64,000 nucleotides of DNA from Isoetes taiwanensis (GCA_021234155.1 JAJEKV010000140.1:1519407-1583406), one strand, 5' to 3'; positions 10,841 to 24,613 are shown, counted from the stretch's first letter. A program made the numbers and translations. The notes: generated by a model from the sequence alone, not told the origin.

Positions 10841-13800
10841 ATTATGCCTTTCACAGTGACTCTTATTCTTTGAATCCTCCCCCTTTGTTTATTGCACGTT
10901 TTATGTTTGACCGTCGGGTGATGCTTTTCACCCACGGGTGATGCCCTTCCTGTATGTTCAGGTTAGTCTCGCTTTGTTGTGTTGGTGATGTGCGCAGTTG
11001 GCTGTTTTGCAGATCCGTTGAATTTCATGTTGGGGTTTTAGGACAAGCGCGACAAGACGAGTCTCTCTTTGCTTACCATAGCTTATCATCAGGTTTCGAA
11101 ACCAAAAGGGCTGGTTTTAATCCTCGCGGATAAGCTTTCGGCAGTACATCAACCACTCATCTATTAGCATTGTATTTTGGGTCCAAGATATAATTGAGCC
11201 TTTTCCTTTATTTTTTCGTGGGTAGTTCGCATGTGCGGCCAAATCTTAATCGTCCAATTATAGAAAATCTGCCGAGATGAATGAGAAGCCTGGTATGCCG
11301 GAGTTGGTTCGGCGAACCATCTGAATGAAAGCACAATGATATGCAACTAAAAATGAAGTCCCCGAAAAAGACAACAAAGTTATGCTGCTAAGCCCGCTGC
11401 AATGGTTTAGTAGAAGAATGTAAGCCAAATGAACAAATCAGCTAAGAAAATAACCATAGACAAGAGCCTCCAAATGTGCCGTGAGAAAATGTAAAATACC
11501 TACCAACGTAAAACAATACAAAAAAATGATCGCATATAGGCCAAGATGAAATCAACACACATGCCGCAACATAAATAGGGAAAAATAATCCTAATAACAA
11601 TGTAAAAGAATCAGGCTGACAGGTGCGTGAGCATCAAGATCCAATGGAAAGACAATGGCAAAAGAGAAACATAAAGTTTATAAGATCATGCGCATAAAAA
11701 GAAACCACGCGGGCAACTAAGACTTAAAAATGTAAAAGGAACATATGAAAGATATACGCCACCCAATCAAGAACCCCATTACAACCCAAATAGGATAAAT
11801 TGAGGCCGTGAATTGAAAAACATCCGAATAACATGAATGCCACAACTATATATTCATCCTGTATGTTGCAGTAAAATACACATGTAAAAGCATCTCATGA
11901 AAAATATGCCACTATCAATCCATAACCATACTCAAAAGAATTAATGCCGAAATATGGATAGAAACAATAGCCTAAAGTAAGTCGAGCAAATTGTGGAAAG
12001 AAGCAAACCTAGAATGGATACCTCAATTCGACTCAACTTGTATAAATGCCATAAAGAATGTACTCCAAGCCCAAAACAACACAAAACTTCCAAATTTCCT
12101 ATGGCAAGAGTCTGACCAAGGAACATCCCTATGAATCAATAAAAGGAGGACTTTAAAAGGCCACAAAGGAACTCACAGAAAATGGCTCAACAAACTAATT
12201 GTCTACATTGAGGATCCCTAGAATTTTGAAACGAGAACGCCTAACCCCTCGAAGACCACCAACCTTCTAACAATTTATAATTAGCAAATATAGCTCATAT
12301 CCAAACCCAAGGAGCAAACCCAAATGATGATAAGATAAACCGTAATTAAATACCTACTCAAATGTGAAAAAAAACTAAGCATAAGTCCGTGATGCAAAAT
12401 TGATAGCGATGACATACATATATGAAATTTATCCAAAGAAAATCATGGTTTAGGAAATTACAAGGAGATAGTGCAAGACGAAATGTAAATGCATACATGA
12501 TCAATTCAAGCCGAGAGCCCGCCCAAAATCAAACCCAATCCATTTATTATGAACTTCCAATAATGGCAAGAATAGTAAGGTGGGCAAATGTATCATTTTA
12601 TTAAAACTTCAGAAATAAAAACTCATCCATATAACACCTAGAGAAATAAATAAATACCTTGCTAAAGAAAATGCAAAATAAGTAAATGTCCTTATACAAT
12701 TAACAAGTCACAACAACATGATGCACATCCAAGAAACCCAACAAATGTAGGATGTGTATACCGTGAGACAATATGAGGATATGTGGAAAACAAAATGCAT
12801 ATAGGCAAACACATGAGAGCCGCCACTTGGACTCCACGACCGTTAAATGCAAAGAGGCTAGATAGTCAAGATGGAGTGGAAGAACTACATTGCAACAAAG
12901 GCATAAAATGGACTTGGAATTGCAAACCCGATGGTGGGAAAGAAGAAAAGCAAATTCTAGACATGATCTAAGCAACCAAAACCAGCCATTGATCCAACCG
13001 CTCTCCGACAAGCAGGAGCCGTGGCAAATTAAGAAAAGGAAGAACAAGAAAGCTGAGGCTAACAGGTTGCATTCACCTCCGCTTCCTCACAAGATGCCCC
13101 ACCGTACCGGGCCGAATCCAACCCAATGAGGAGAATGGAGAAAGGAAGTTCGGATCTGATTCAGAAAACAATGGCGATAAGCTTGAAGCTAGGCCGTAGG
13201 TCAGGCTTAGGTTTACGTAGGCTTAGGCTTAGGTGTAGAATAACCGCAAAAGAAGGCAGGAGCAAGGAACTAAGGAAAAGTGTTTGAACGAAAGGAAGTC
13301 GGGAAATAGAGAGCGCAATCATGGACCCGTGATGGCGGCCGTACCAGCCTTCAGAGATCGAAGCTGCTAACCGAAAAGGTCTCACACCTTTGTTCCTCAC
13401 AACCGAAAGCCGCTATAAAAATGGGCTTAACCAGCGAACAATTCAGCCAGCCCACGCCCAAATAATTACCGCCTAATGTTAAGATGCGTGCTCTCAATAA
13501 CCTGTGTGTCCCGCCTGGACCACGGTTCCAGTTTCTGTGAACAACTTGAAGAACGAAAGAGAGGTAAAGACACAAAGAGGGCTGAGAATGAAAACCGTGA
13601 AGAAAATGATGCGCATGGATCCCAATCAAATGTATGTGGAACCCGCCTTGGACATGCAGGATCAAGACAAAGACAGAGGATATGATGGGGAAAAGAAGAA
13701 ACTAAACCAGAGAGTTACGCGCTTAATTAGTGAACACAATGAATCCAAACCGTGACGCGAAATTCTTGAGCCGCAAGACCAATCATATATAATCCGCCAT

Positions 13801-14843
13801 CGTGCATGCAAAAGGCCGATTAACAACAAATAACTAATATAGCACACGTAGAGGAACAAAGGAGCATGGCTTGCTACCGCATGGCTTGCCAATTGAATCG
13901 ATCACCAACAAAACCAATATACCTCAACCAATAGACCCCGATGCAATTTTGTTGCTCCAAAGTTAACTCGCGATGTATCAAATTCAACGTGAAAACCCAT
14001 ACCTTCCAAAATCTTCGCCCATTTAATATAGCCGAATGCCCCTACCAGAGCACCGAGACATAAAGCAGAGAGCATAAGAACCCAAGCCAAGAACTTACTC
14101 GCCACAGATACCTGCTAAAGTTCTCGGCACCAGCTAACGCTACCGAGAAGAAGCAGTCAGATGTCGCTTATAGATGAGCCCGAAATGAGCAAGGGCCGTG
14201 GACAAAAGAGTGGAGATGGTGATGCACAATTGGGTGAAGAGCGAGAATAGATGGCAGCAAGGTGAATCAAATCGAATCCTGCTCAAGATAGAACTCGAAT
14301 TTAGAATGAGGAGAAGGGCACGAATCCTCCCCTGCCAGATCCATCCAGATAGTCATGCTCAACCCTCATCCATAAGATGATAAATCTACACCCTAACACG
14401 CCAACCACTGAATCCGCGGCAAAAGACAAAAACAATCAAGTATTCCACACCCAAAAACAACCAAACCGCAGATGGCGAGAACATTACAATAAGCAATTGC
14501 CATGCATAAATCAGCCAACATGCACAAGGCAAGTGTGCTGGCGAAGATCAACTGCTTCCTCAGAAAATGCATAGAAACCGCAAAGGCAGATGAAAGCTGC
14601 CTCTCATGAGGCTGCCCAAATCTCTATGAATTTGCTTCCGGGATGCCGAATAGACCACAGATGCAACAAAATACTCCAGAAAGAAAGATAATTGGCCGCC
14701 CGCAAACCATTAGTGGCCCGGTGAGGAAATAATCCGATGCAACGAGCAATCTAAGAAAATGCCGCCAGGAGAAGACGCCGATAACCGGCCCGAGAATGGA
14801 ACTAGCCTAATATAGGGTCAGTCTTTCAGAATGGCGAACCATG

Positions 14844-14855
14844 GCTCTGATCGAT
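14844..14855 (-). other. Possible LTR-retroelement primer-binding site, minus orientation
   Basis: ACCATGGCTCTGATC resembles the plus-strand appearance of a minus-oriented initiator-Met tRNA primer-binding site (canonical GCTCTGATACCA), with its last bases changed. It ends the A-rich region. A weaker look-alike (GGCACTGACCAGC) sits near 7465 after the related GGAACTAGCCTAA motif. No LTR pair was delimited. Confidence 0.3.
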
Positions 14856-14900
14856 GGATTATATAATCGTAATGGCCGGATGATGTATCATAGCCTCGCA

Positions 14901-17900
14901 TACAATATGTTATAGTATAACCATAGAAAGATAAATTAATATGTGAAGCAACAAGAAATTGAGATTTGGAACTATCAGATTCTAGTTTGAAGATGTACCA
15001 ACGACTTTGGATTTAAATGTGCACAGAGGATCTAGAATACACCAAACAAATCCGAATAGAGAAAAATATTAGAGCTCTGAGCTAGAGCAAAGGAAATGTA
15101 AGAAAGATAATTTAGAATCGAACTACAACAGCTCTAATGAGCTACTAAATATGAGCCATGCATTATTCCGCCCCCCAAATTATCTACAAATAGAAATGCC
15201 ACATTAACATTTTAGTCTCCTGTTTGCTCTGCAGCAGTAACTCGACCAGTTTGATGCTTTTGCATCACCTAAGAAGAACATCAATTTCCTTTCTTTGCTA
15301 AGTAACATAAGCCGCCATAACTATTGTCCAAGAGAATATATTTTGTGCTTCCACGCACGTCAATCACCGTAAAATGTGGCCGTTAAAGTGATGACTCTGC
15401 CGCCAACCGTAATTGCTTCGACGTTTATACAAACATGGGACCTTTATAGAAAACCACCAGAATACAGCTTCTTCAGACATATTTGTTAATCACAAGCTCT
15501 ATGTCAACTCCCGCGAAACATGGAGTTAAATATTAGAGAGCTTAATCACACCAAGCACATCAAGCAAAGTTGGCAACAATGATAGAGCCATGTGATCAAG
15601 AACCAACAGCGTTATTCCTTTGTGTAATGGGACAAAATGAACCATCGAATAATCACCAAATGTGCTCTAAAAGTGTAGATGACTCTAATGCTAACTCGAA
15701 TTGCTTCTAAAATCTAGTCATATTTTCTAACTAAAAGCTTGGTGTACATGGATAAATTCAGCAAAGGCTTTCTTTATATTCTCTAATGCCAATTCCTTTG
15801 CCTTATTGCATGCTCTCTTTGTTTCAAAACACATAACTCTGGGCACATTATGAATCCCAAAGATTTTCTCATTTCAAAGCCTCGTTTAGCCAGACAGAGT
15901 TGCGCATTGGATGGCAGCATTATTTCCACGATACTTTACATATATCAACCAACGTTTAGAAAATAAATCATATGTGCTCTTAGTTTAGTGTTCTATTGTG
16001 CAAAACTAATTTAATGCTTATTTGAAAACAGTTTTAGGATGTAAAGGAAAACATCAAAGGCAGAATTCGACACTAAAGACAAACCCAAAGACGAAATTTG
16101 GAGGAAAAGTGCTTATGTGAAGTGAAGATCCGTGATTGTCGAATCCATTTAAAAGCATTTTGTAACACAAGACCACAAGTCCAAAGAAGAAAGGTAACGA
16201 TGGATGTTATGGCCATCGCCGTTCGATGTCGGCTACGAGTGATACCTAGGACCCTTTTACGATAATGTATAAGGGACAAGCAAGACCTAACGAGGGAGAA
16301 AAGCAACCAAAAGAAACATCTCAGACCATGCATCTTAACAAACCAATGGCCGCCTCCAACCCTCACCAAGACTTGAAAGGATGTCGCCGATCCTCGCCGG
16401 CGGTCAGCTTCTGCCTCTTGTCGCCTCACCAAGCACCACTCAAAACCACCAAAACTCAATAACCCTAGCAACCTTTGTTCGAAGTTGTGGCTGCTCGATT
16501 TGAGATAATAGTGAAATCATAGTTGTAACCATTGGAAAATGTCACAAAGAACTTGATAGTATGCGCACTTGTGAAATTAGCATTAGTACCTATCAATACC
16601 ATCATCAAAATCATATATAAAACCATAGGAAAAAACGATAAAAATACAAAAAACCTCCCCTATTAAGTGCTACATATTCAGCATGAGACTGTGGTTTCAG
16701 AGCCCCTTTGAGAAAGGATTGTCTGCAGCATGAAGGTGTGAGCAATTCTCGGGCGCTTTTGGAGTTCGGGAATTTGAAGCATCATATCTCGTGACCAGAT
16801 CCTTTTCGGGCTTTGATTCTTGGAGCTGTGAAGGCTATCTTTGGAGGCGCAGCAATTGTAAGGGTCCGTAGGTCTATAAATGAAGAAATTCTCAGGTGGG
16901 GATTCAAGCTTGATCAATTGAGGTGCTATGAGATGCCATGATAATCCTCACATGATTTTTGACATGTGCATATGATAAATTATGAAATGTTGAGATTCAT
17001 AAGGCTAAGGTAACCGGCCATTTGAAAACATATCCGAAGGGCTTACCCAGTTAAAAGGTTTGAATACTTGAGAAGGCATGCTGATAGCTTGAACTAACCT
17101 GCATATCTTGAACCTTCTTTGTCGGACATCTGCCAAGTTTTGGGACTAACCGATCATAAGCTTTTTTCTCGTTGTTTATATTTGTTTGATTGGAGTTGTT
17201 CTATATTTCTCTTGGTTTAGTATTTTTGTTGCAATTTAAGAGATAAGCAGCATAAACCTTTGAATGGGGCTCAGTTGCCTTGCATGTGGGCCAGGAACCA
17301 AAGGAAGACTCACAGATTGCCCGCATTAGTCATGAATTGCAATGCTAAGGAAAATGTATTTACTTTGAATGATTGTAATCTAACTAAATTAATATGAAAT
17401 ATGGGCGATTACTAATTCTAAAATGGTAGAGAACATGACAGATTGACTGATGGTTTTAGTAGATCCTCCTTGGACGTGGGCGGAAGGAGAATATAAGCAC
17501 GAGGTAGCTAATCAAGAGGTTGAGCATGAAGTTTAGAATTGTGCCATCTCTGTGTTATTTTGGCTCCTAAAGGTGCCATGATTCTTAATAATGTGGCAAG
17601 GATTACATGAAGGCGGGTCATCATGAAATATTGATTCTATGGAAGTACCGGTTTTGAGAATTTTCATTAGTTGCATGTTTAAATCTCTTGCTATGGAAAG
17701 CAGTTTATAGTAAAATATATTAAAACCATAGCCACTTGTGATTGAATTCATTGTAGCTATTGACAGAACTTTGAATTAAGAGCATGATATGGGATTGAGC
17801 AGCTTTGACCAAGAGGTTCATGTGGAAGCTTATGGGGGCTTTGAGTACGCCTCTATAGCATGGAGCACGTCACGTAATAGGTGTTGGATTCACATCAATA

Positions 17901-18929
17901 TGACAAAATGCTTGTGACTTCTACATGTTGGATTGCTATCAAGGTCTTCATCATCGTATACTCGATGGCATAGGATGTAAGGAGTAAGTTTGGCAAGGGA
18001 TTACATGAAGGAAAATATGGTGTTAATGTCTAATGGATTCATCTCTCTCAGAAAAGGCAATCTATTTGTCCTTCAAATGGTTGATCATGTTATAGAATTC
18101 CACACGCAAGCTCTTGATTAATGGAATATGCCATAAGCAAATAAGGAAACATCTACATCTTCAATGATTTGAGCTGTATAAAAGCAGTCGGCTAATGCTA
18201 GAAAATGAGAATGATAATTATTATAGAAAGAAAAAATTATTACAAAAAGGGCTACTTGAAAATAGTAACTTTCATGATGTACGGTATACAGAAGCCAAGA
18301 AAAAATAAACACAAGGACATGCACATGCATGAATATATAAAATAATGCCAAAAACAAAGTGATCATATATAAATCAAAGAACCAAGATCTGCTTTAGAAC
18401 AACATCAGTGAGACACCAGAACAAACAAGGTGCTAATGTCTCAGAAAACAGAACAAATAGGGAAATTCTTATCATTTATTTGCTGGATCTATGGTTTGTG
18501 GTTTTTTTGCAAAAAGGCTTTTGCTCCATTTGTTTTGTTCGCCATGTTACTTTCTTTAAGCAAATAATGCAAAAGGCTCAGAATCGATTAAGTCTATTCT
18601 TCAAGGCCAAAAAGCCAAAAGTCAAAAAGCCAAAAGCACCTCAATGTGTGGATAAGCCCGAAGCTCGAACTGCATTGTATAATGCATTTGATTTTATATT
18701 ATAAAACACCACCCACACCATATCCTACAATTTGCGCAGCACAACTAAACGGCTTTTGATCAGGCGAGCCAGGCGGTTGCCTAACCCGAGGGCCGCATTT
18801 GTCGCGAAGTCTGGCTATGCCATGTGTCATGGCATAGCTTTTTTTTTCATATCAAATGTTAGATCTTTCTAATTTATGAATCCATGGCTAGGAAAACTAG
18901 AAAATCCGTAATTCCTTCTATTTATCAAG
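14901..18929. other. No gene recognised
   Basis: AT-rich sequence without frames that I can assign. A 132-codon minus frame at 16073-16471 and a 98-codon plus frame at 18408-18704 (with a Lys-rich KAKKPKVKKPKAP stretch) have no recognisable motif and no promoter or splice context, so I do not call them genes. No repeat structure was noticed. Confidence 0.4.
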
Positions 18930-20455
18930 CGCCCTAAACCATTCCCAATCTGTGAGGTTTATTTTTGTGAACTGCTGTTAACTCTCTCTATGGTATCCAA
19001 GAGTCTCGTAGTGTTGGAATTCCTGATGCTTACATGTTCCATCTGCTCTAGATCGGAAAGAGGTCCGCAACAAACACTATTGGCTTGTGTTTTTTGTGTT
19101 TCAAGAACCGACAACTTGGAATCGAAGCTTTAGCTAGCCGACTCTCTGTTTGAAGCATGCTAGATTCTAAACTCAATGGAATTTTAGCAAAGGGCGTAAA
19201 GAAGGTTCGCCATGATCCTACAAACATATCATTTCACAGTGCGCCTAGGTACATGTTGCATTTGTTTTTCTTATTCTTTATTCTTTGCTTTGGCCTATCT
19301 TTTCCTCTAAGAGGTTGCTTTTAGTGTTAGACATAATCTCTAAACCATTCATGGAATGATGATTTAGGAAACAACATTTGAGAATTCTTCATGATGGATC
19401 TCAGATTCCCAATTTTATTAACAAATTTGCTTCTAACAAGCTAAACGCATCTGCAACTGCCTAGCATCAAAGGAGACCGGATTAACAACATCTTGTAGGC
19501 TATTTCATTCTACAAATTAGAGTTTTATTTGGTGTTGATTTTGTGTTATTATTTGAAAGCCTGAGTTTGTTTCTGCCAGGCTGGTTTCATCAACACTTTG
19601 GTGCAATCCAATATACAAATACCCAAATGTGGACATGATATTAGGCATTCACTCAACTGACAATCCCAAGACTAAGCTACAAAACGAGTTGTAATATTCT
19701 AAATGCAAGAGATGTCAGATAAGCTTTTATTTGGTTTTGTTATAATCTTGCAATGGAGTCGGAGTGGATAAAATCAATTACTTGTACAACAGTTTTGAAT
19801 ATTCTAAAAGGGCTCGCATCAGCGCTCTCAAACTTATAAGGTGAACATTGTGATCAAACATAGAGACCATTATACTGAAAAGTCAGATTTTACGACGAGT
19901 CGAATGATATGCCGTTTTCCTTTCATTTTATTTCGTGGAGAAATGTTTTATTGTATAGGAGATACCGTGAGCTGAAAATGCAGAAAGATTCATTTCCAGA
20001 ATTTTCTTAGGTTACCGACATTACAATTAAAGCCATGTATAAAGTAGGCCCTTATGCGATTAACTTTTATTTAATACATGTCCATTTAGAAGCTGAATTT
20101 GCGGTAAAACCCAAGTAGCCAGTTAATCGATGGGTATCAACGGGCAATGTACATCAATTTAAATTTCGCTAATTCATTTTCTAGATAGCAACAACAAGGG
20201 TCCATCCTTTATCGGTTGTAGAATGGACTTACTTATGGTATCAATGGTATGGCTAAACTTAGTTATTTACATTTTTTTAGCACATTTTCAAATAACATCA
20301 CAAAGTAAATGGAAAAATTAAAGGAAAAAAATTTAGCTTTTATTTTTCCAGAGATCAGACCAACCCCGGAGTTTTAATCAAAACGCAGTAAGAGAGGAAT
20401 TTTATATTTTGTTACAAACGATAGAAACTTTAAGCAAATGAATTTCGGGCTTGTT
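18930..20455. repeat. Tandem ~2-kb repeat: modules A1 (to ~19548) and B1
   Basis: Module A is marked by CTCTCTATGGTATCCAAGAG, GTTGGAATTCC, TTAGACATAATC and CAACATTTGAGAATTCTTCA. Module B is marked by TTATTTGAAAGCC, CAATGGAG..GATAAAATCAATTA, ATTACAATTAAAGCCATGTA and GATAGCAACAACAAGGGTCC. A1 is shorter than A3: it breaks after GTTGATTTTGTGTT and joins B1 directly. Two alternative natures are considered. One is a decayed multi-exon gene, because CAG|GTACATG and GATTGCAG splice-like sites bracket GTTGCATTTG..GATTGCAG. The other is an LTR/internal tandem, because ATGGTATCCAAGAGCC resembles a primer-binding site. Confidence 0.8.
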
Positions 20456-21652
20456 TTAGCTAACCCGTTCATTCAGAGGTTTTAGTTTTGTGAACTGGCA
20501 ACTCTCTCTACAGACATCCAAGAGCTCGCCAGAGGTTGAAATTCCCAAGATGCTTTACATGTCTCATCGGCTCCTAGATCGGGAAGAGGTTCGCGGGTAA
20601 ACAAACACTATTGGCTTGTGCTTTCGTGCTTCGCTTAATCAGACAACTTGAATCGAAGTTTTTGAAGCAAACACTTCAGCTTTTGCCAGATTCTAAACTC
20701 AATGGACTTTTGTGCAAGGTTTAAAGAAGCTGCCCCGCCATGAGCCGCTTAAATAGCATCATTTCACAAAGGTGCTCGCAAAAGGCGTTGTATTGTTTTA
20801 GACGTTATTCTTTGCTTTGGCTCATATTCTTTTCCTTTCTAAGAGGTTGTTTTAGGTGTTAGACATAATCTTCAAACTATCTTTTATGGACGATGATTTC
20901 AGAAACAACATTTGAGAATTCTTCATGATGGATCAGATTCCCAATTTTATTACCAATGTTTCTAAATGCTTAAACGCATCCAAAAAATCGCCTGAAACAA
21001 AGGAGACTCCCATTGTCACAGACTAGGCTATTTCTTAATTACAAATATTTTATTTTTGATTAGGTGCCATTTTGGTGGATTGCGGTGGAAGGTCTGAATT
21101 AAGTCAGCAAAGGCTGAAAGTTTTGGCATGCTATTCCTGATAAAGAAAACAATAAATAGGCAAGTAGGTAGAGTATATGTAGAATTGAATGTGGGGTAAA
21201 GCATGTTAGGTCCCTAAAAGCATATTTATACTAAAAGGTACCTGTAAAGGTAGCTGTGAATGGGTAATTGCACCAGATAATATCTCAATATAAGGTATGT
21301 TTTAGAACTTTTATATATATATATATTGGGACTGATAGCATTATCTTTTACCTTAACTTTGAATATTACCATGTCCTTTGGACTTTTTATTTTGGATTTT
21401 TGTATTAGTTTTAATGAAAAGAAAACAGAAAAGTACCCGCTCGTAAGTACTTATAGTGTACTTTTGCAGTTCCAAAAGTGGTACACCCTAACATGCTTTT
21501 ACCCGGGCTATAACTCCTCAGAGGATTTCGAAAGATGCTCGCTTTTGCATGATGATAGTAGATTGTTTTAAAATTTAAATATCATGCGTGTAATGGACAA
21601 GTTAAGACGGAGGTAGGTGCCTTATGACTCCGTTAACACCCATTTTGAGATA
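20456..21652. repeat. Tandem ~2-kb repeat: module A2, interrupted by a MITE
   Basis: This is the same module A as at 18930 and 26166, recognised by CAACATTTGAGAATTCTTCA (about 20910) and by GCAAAGGCTGAAAGTTTTGGC followed by AAACAATAAATAGGCA. Relative to A3 it carries a 311-bp insertion at 21194-21504. It ends at ..ATTTTGAGATA, exactly where a Helitron starts. Confidence 0.8.
21194..21504. mobile_element. MITE, 311 bp, TIR GGGTAAAGCATGTTAGG
   Basis: The left end reads GGGTAAAGCATGTTAGG. The right end, reverse-complemented, reads GGGTAAAAGCATGTTAGGG. In module A3 the same site is uninterrupted (GAATTGAATGTGGGCTATAA, about 26932), so the insertion boundaries are defined by a paralogous empty site. 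Only about one extra G flanks it, so the target-site duplication is not resolved. The interior is AT-rich; the 81-codon frame crossing it is a by-product. Confidence 0.75.
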
Positions 21653-24170
21653 TCTTTTATATTATAATGTATTATAGGTGTTGGACCCAGCCTCTAAATC
21701 TACTTTCCATTTGACTATTAATGGTGATGTCTCTGCCCAGATAGCCCCTCGGCGTTTTAGGGTTAATCACTGGGTTCTGCTGTCGCTGGCAAAACACAAA
21801 AATCAACACATGGCATGAATGTTGCATGGAGCCCTTCTAGTCTCCTTCATCTTCCATTCCTCGCCATAACTCCCTGACCATGCCCAAGTTTTCGTGAAGT
21901 AATTAGGAGATGAGGCCACCTAAAAATCCCCTTTGCAAAACAGAGAAGCTCACCGGCCGTTCCGCCTCCCAATAATCTTGCATGATGCATAGTGCCCATT
22001 CTCACTCTCCACAAAACTTAAGTCCCTTCATCGCCTTCTACCTGTGATGAATAAAATTCATGTGAAAACACAGGAAAATGTGAGGGCATAATGCCTTAGG
22101 CGGCCAAAGATCCGGGTCTTCATTTGCAGCATAGAGAGTGACTTCTCACTCCAGGTAGGTAAAGATATGTAGCCTAAGTGAAATCCGCTATGTGAAAAGT
22201 TTTGATATATCTCAGACTAACAGGATTTTATATTCTGTGTGGATTTCAAAGAAGTTGCGGATTATGCTTTTCTTGCCATAGCAGTAGGAAGATCAAGTAT
22301 GGGGTGTTTATTTACCTGGAGAGCTTTTAGCACTCCTTCTTGAAGCATTAGAGCATAATTCTTTCCAAGTCAGATATTCACGACCAGTTTACATCTTTTG
22401 TTTTTGCACGTGTTGTCCTTGAACCAACAAAATTTTTACTTTAAGCAATACAAATAGAAATTGATCGATAGTTGGAAGAAAAATGCCTTGACACCTGCCT
22501 TCCAATGCCCTGCTGCGTTTCAAAGACATGATGTTATGTCTATATTATCGCTACTACATAGAGGGCTTAAGTTCTATAAATTGAGGCTTCCAATAACTTT
22601 TTCATGATTTTGGGAGCTAATTCAGCCACACAAATGCATTTGCATGTTTTCATGGAAGTAGATTAAAATGTGCCTGGCATTTACAGCTTTTTTTTTCTAC
22701 AGCTCAAGAGCTAGATCCTACACACAGACACTTATTATGTCATCATGAAAGCATATAGAGAATTTTACCTCTTTTTCTTTACTAATTCCCGATGATTTTG
22801 CAAATGCACCATCTACAACAAAAGGGGAAGATATGGAGGCTGGTTTCCCTTGCACCACTAGTCGCATATCATTTAATCACAATCTTTGGAGGAGGAGTAC
22901 TCGATGTGTGGATTCTCCTCCAAAACTCAAATTGGCAGAAGGCGGACATATACAAACCTGCGGTTTAACGCGACAAAACAATCCATCATTATTCGGTAAA
23001 TGCTTAAGTACTTAAAGAATCACCCTCAAGTATTGCCATACGGAAGTGCCATAATCGAGACACTAAAAGAATCACAGCGTCAGATCACTAAACCACACTG
23101 ATATGTTTGAGATTTCTTTGGTATTGCTTAATGGCCATCGGCCAAGTAATCGCTATATGTTTGGATTCACTCCAAGATTCAATAAGCTTGAGTTCGGATT
23201 TGAGATCACTGAGTTAAGGGAAGATGCGGATGCTCGGACATTTTACACTGTGCTTTAAGAGAGGAGTTTGGCTTTTGGCTTTCTTTAAGTCCAAACATTG
23301 CATTTTGAAGAGTTGCATTACACCACAAGAGCAAAACATTATTGCAGTATTCCTATCATTTGCCCCATTTTATACAAAAGCATGCCTAACAAGATTTGCT
23401 ATCAAAACCAAAGCAGATTCGGCTAAGAAAGAACCGCGACAAGACATCATGTCAAGTAAATTATAAGTCATATTGGAATAATGGCTCACTGCTTCCTAAA
23501 TGCGTAGAGAATCAGGATAATACATCGAGCTTCATTATATATCTAAGTACTATCAAGATGTAATTATTTTTTCTTGTAACTGAATGACTGATAACTAAAG
23601 GAAGCCGGCTTTAGATATTTCAAACTGGGTTGTCTCTTTTAGAGGTGTAGACTCGAAAGGGAATTATTCATTCTAAATATTAAAGAAAGCAGCTAGGTGT
23701 ATTCGAAATGCATTATACTTCCTAAACCATAACGGAACAGCAAGTCACAGTAATGTGATAAATTGGCACTAATGAAGCTACAATTGAATATACATGAAAT
23801 AGATTTGGCAGGATCGCGATCCAAAACCACAATTTTCCAATATTTCATTATTTATGAACCCAATACGATTTTTGTTTCAATTGGTACATGGTTATTCATG
23901 AAATAAATACTTCCTTTATTACTTTTGTGTTTTTCTTGAATTTGTTAGCAAGGGCCGCGGCAACACATTCCCAAATATTTGCAGTTCTAATATAAGAGCA
24001 CTCCCCATATTTAATATGGCATAATATATATGCAATGCATTAAGGCGATGCCCATATTTAATGTCAATATATATATGCAACAAAATTTAGATTACACTCT
24101 TCTTTGTCTACAATCAAATGCACATCGTATTTTACTGTGCAACATGTGGTGTAAGAGGAGCAGGGCTAGG

Positions 24171-24198
24171 AAAGGAAGTACCGCTAGGTACTTCCTTT
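24171..24198. other. Perfect 12-bp hairpin inside the Helitron
   Basis: AAAGGAAGTACC, a GCTA loop, then GGTACTTCCTTT form a perfect stem of 12 pairs. It lies about 0.9 kb from the Helitron 3' end, so it is not the terminal hairpin. Function unknown. Confidence 0.6.
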
Positions 24199-24613
24199 AG
24201 GTTCATCAGTATATCTGAGGAACAAACGCATGACACAACCTGCTCATCTACACATATGCTAAATCCAACATGATTTTATAGGTTACCAACTAACCACCGG
24301 CCAGATTAATGCCTAAAGCAATTTTCTTTGCTTCATTCTATCCATCCCTTATCTCACTCCGTGACTTTTATTCCCTCTCGACTCCATGAGAATTTGTATG
24401 GATGTTGATTTAAGTAAACCCATCAAGAACTATTTTTTGTGCATCATTTCAGATAAATTTCGATCGAAAAGCTCCAGCACCCTAAGGTGGCAATTTCTAG
24501 TACCCTATAATATGCAAAATGTTTCTAGACATTGTCGCTTGTAATACCCCTCAGAATATGCAAAATGTTTGTAAACCTCGAGGATGCACAAGGTGTAAGT
24601 GTTTCTACTAAAC

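Larger units (their letters stand above)
6574..14900. other. A-rich degenerate retroelement-like region without usable genes
   Basis: The plus strand is strongly purine/A-rich from 6600 to 10450 and from 11340 to 14850, with a short block of opposite skew (10450-11150). No long frame shows a family motif. Internal repeats show a mosaic: GGAAAGGACTCRCGAGACA occurs near 6629 and 7487. The stretch AAGATAGAACTC..AGAATGAGGAGAAG occurs near 7660 and 14286. GAACGGAACTAGCCTAA (7421) matches GAATGGAACTAGCCTAA (about 14795). GGTGAAAAGCATCACCC (about 7145) recurs inverted near 10925. Strand skew plus a primer-binding-site-like motif near 14844 suggest remains of minus-oriented LTR retroelements. This is inference. 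Confidence 0.4.

Noticed and set aside
12890-13129. 79-codon plus frame with basic IKKRKNKKAEA stretch
   Set aside because: Could be the end of a retroelement ORF1, but the surrounding frames do not support it.
16073-16471. 132-codon minus frame with a CTAGGGTTATTG leader-like start
   Set aside because: Lacks an early ATG (first Met at about residue 47), promoter and recognisable domain.
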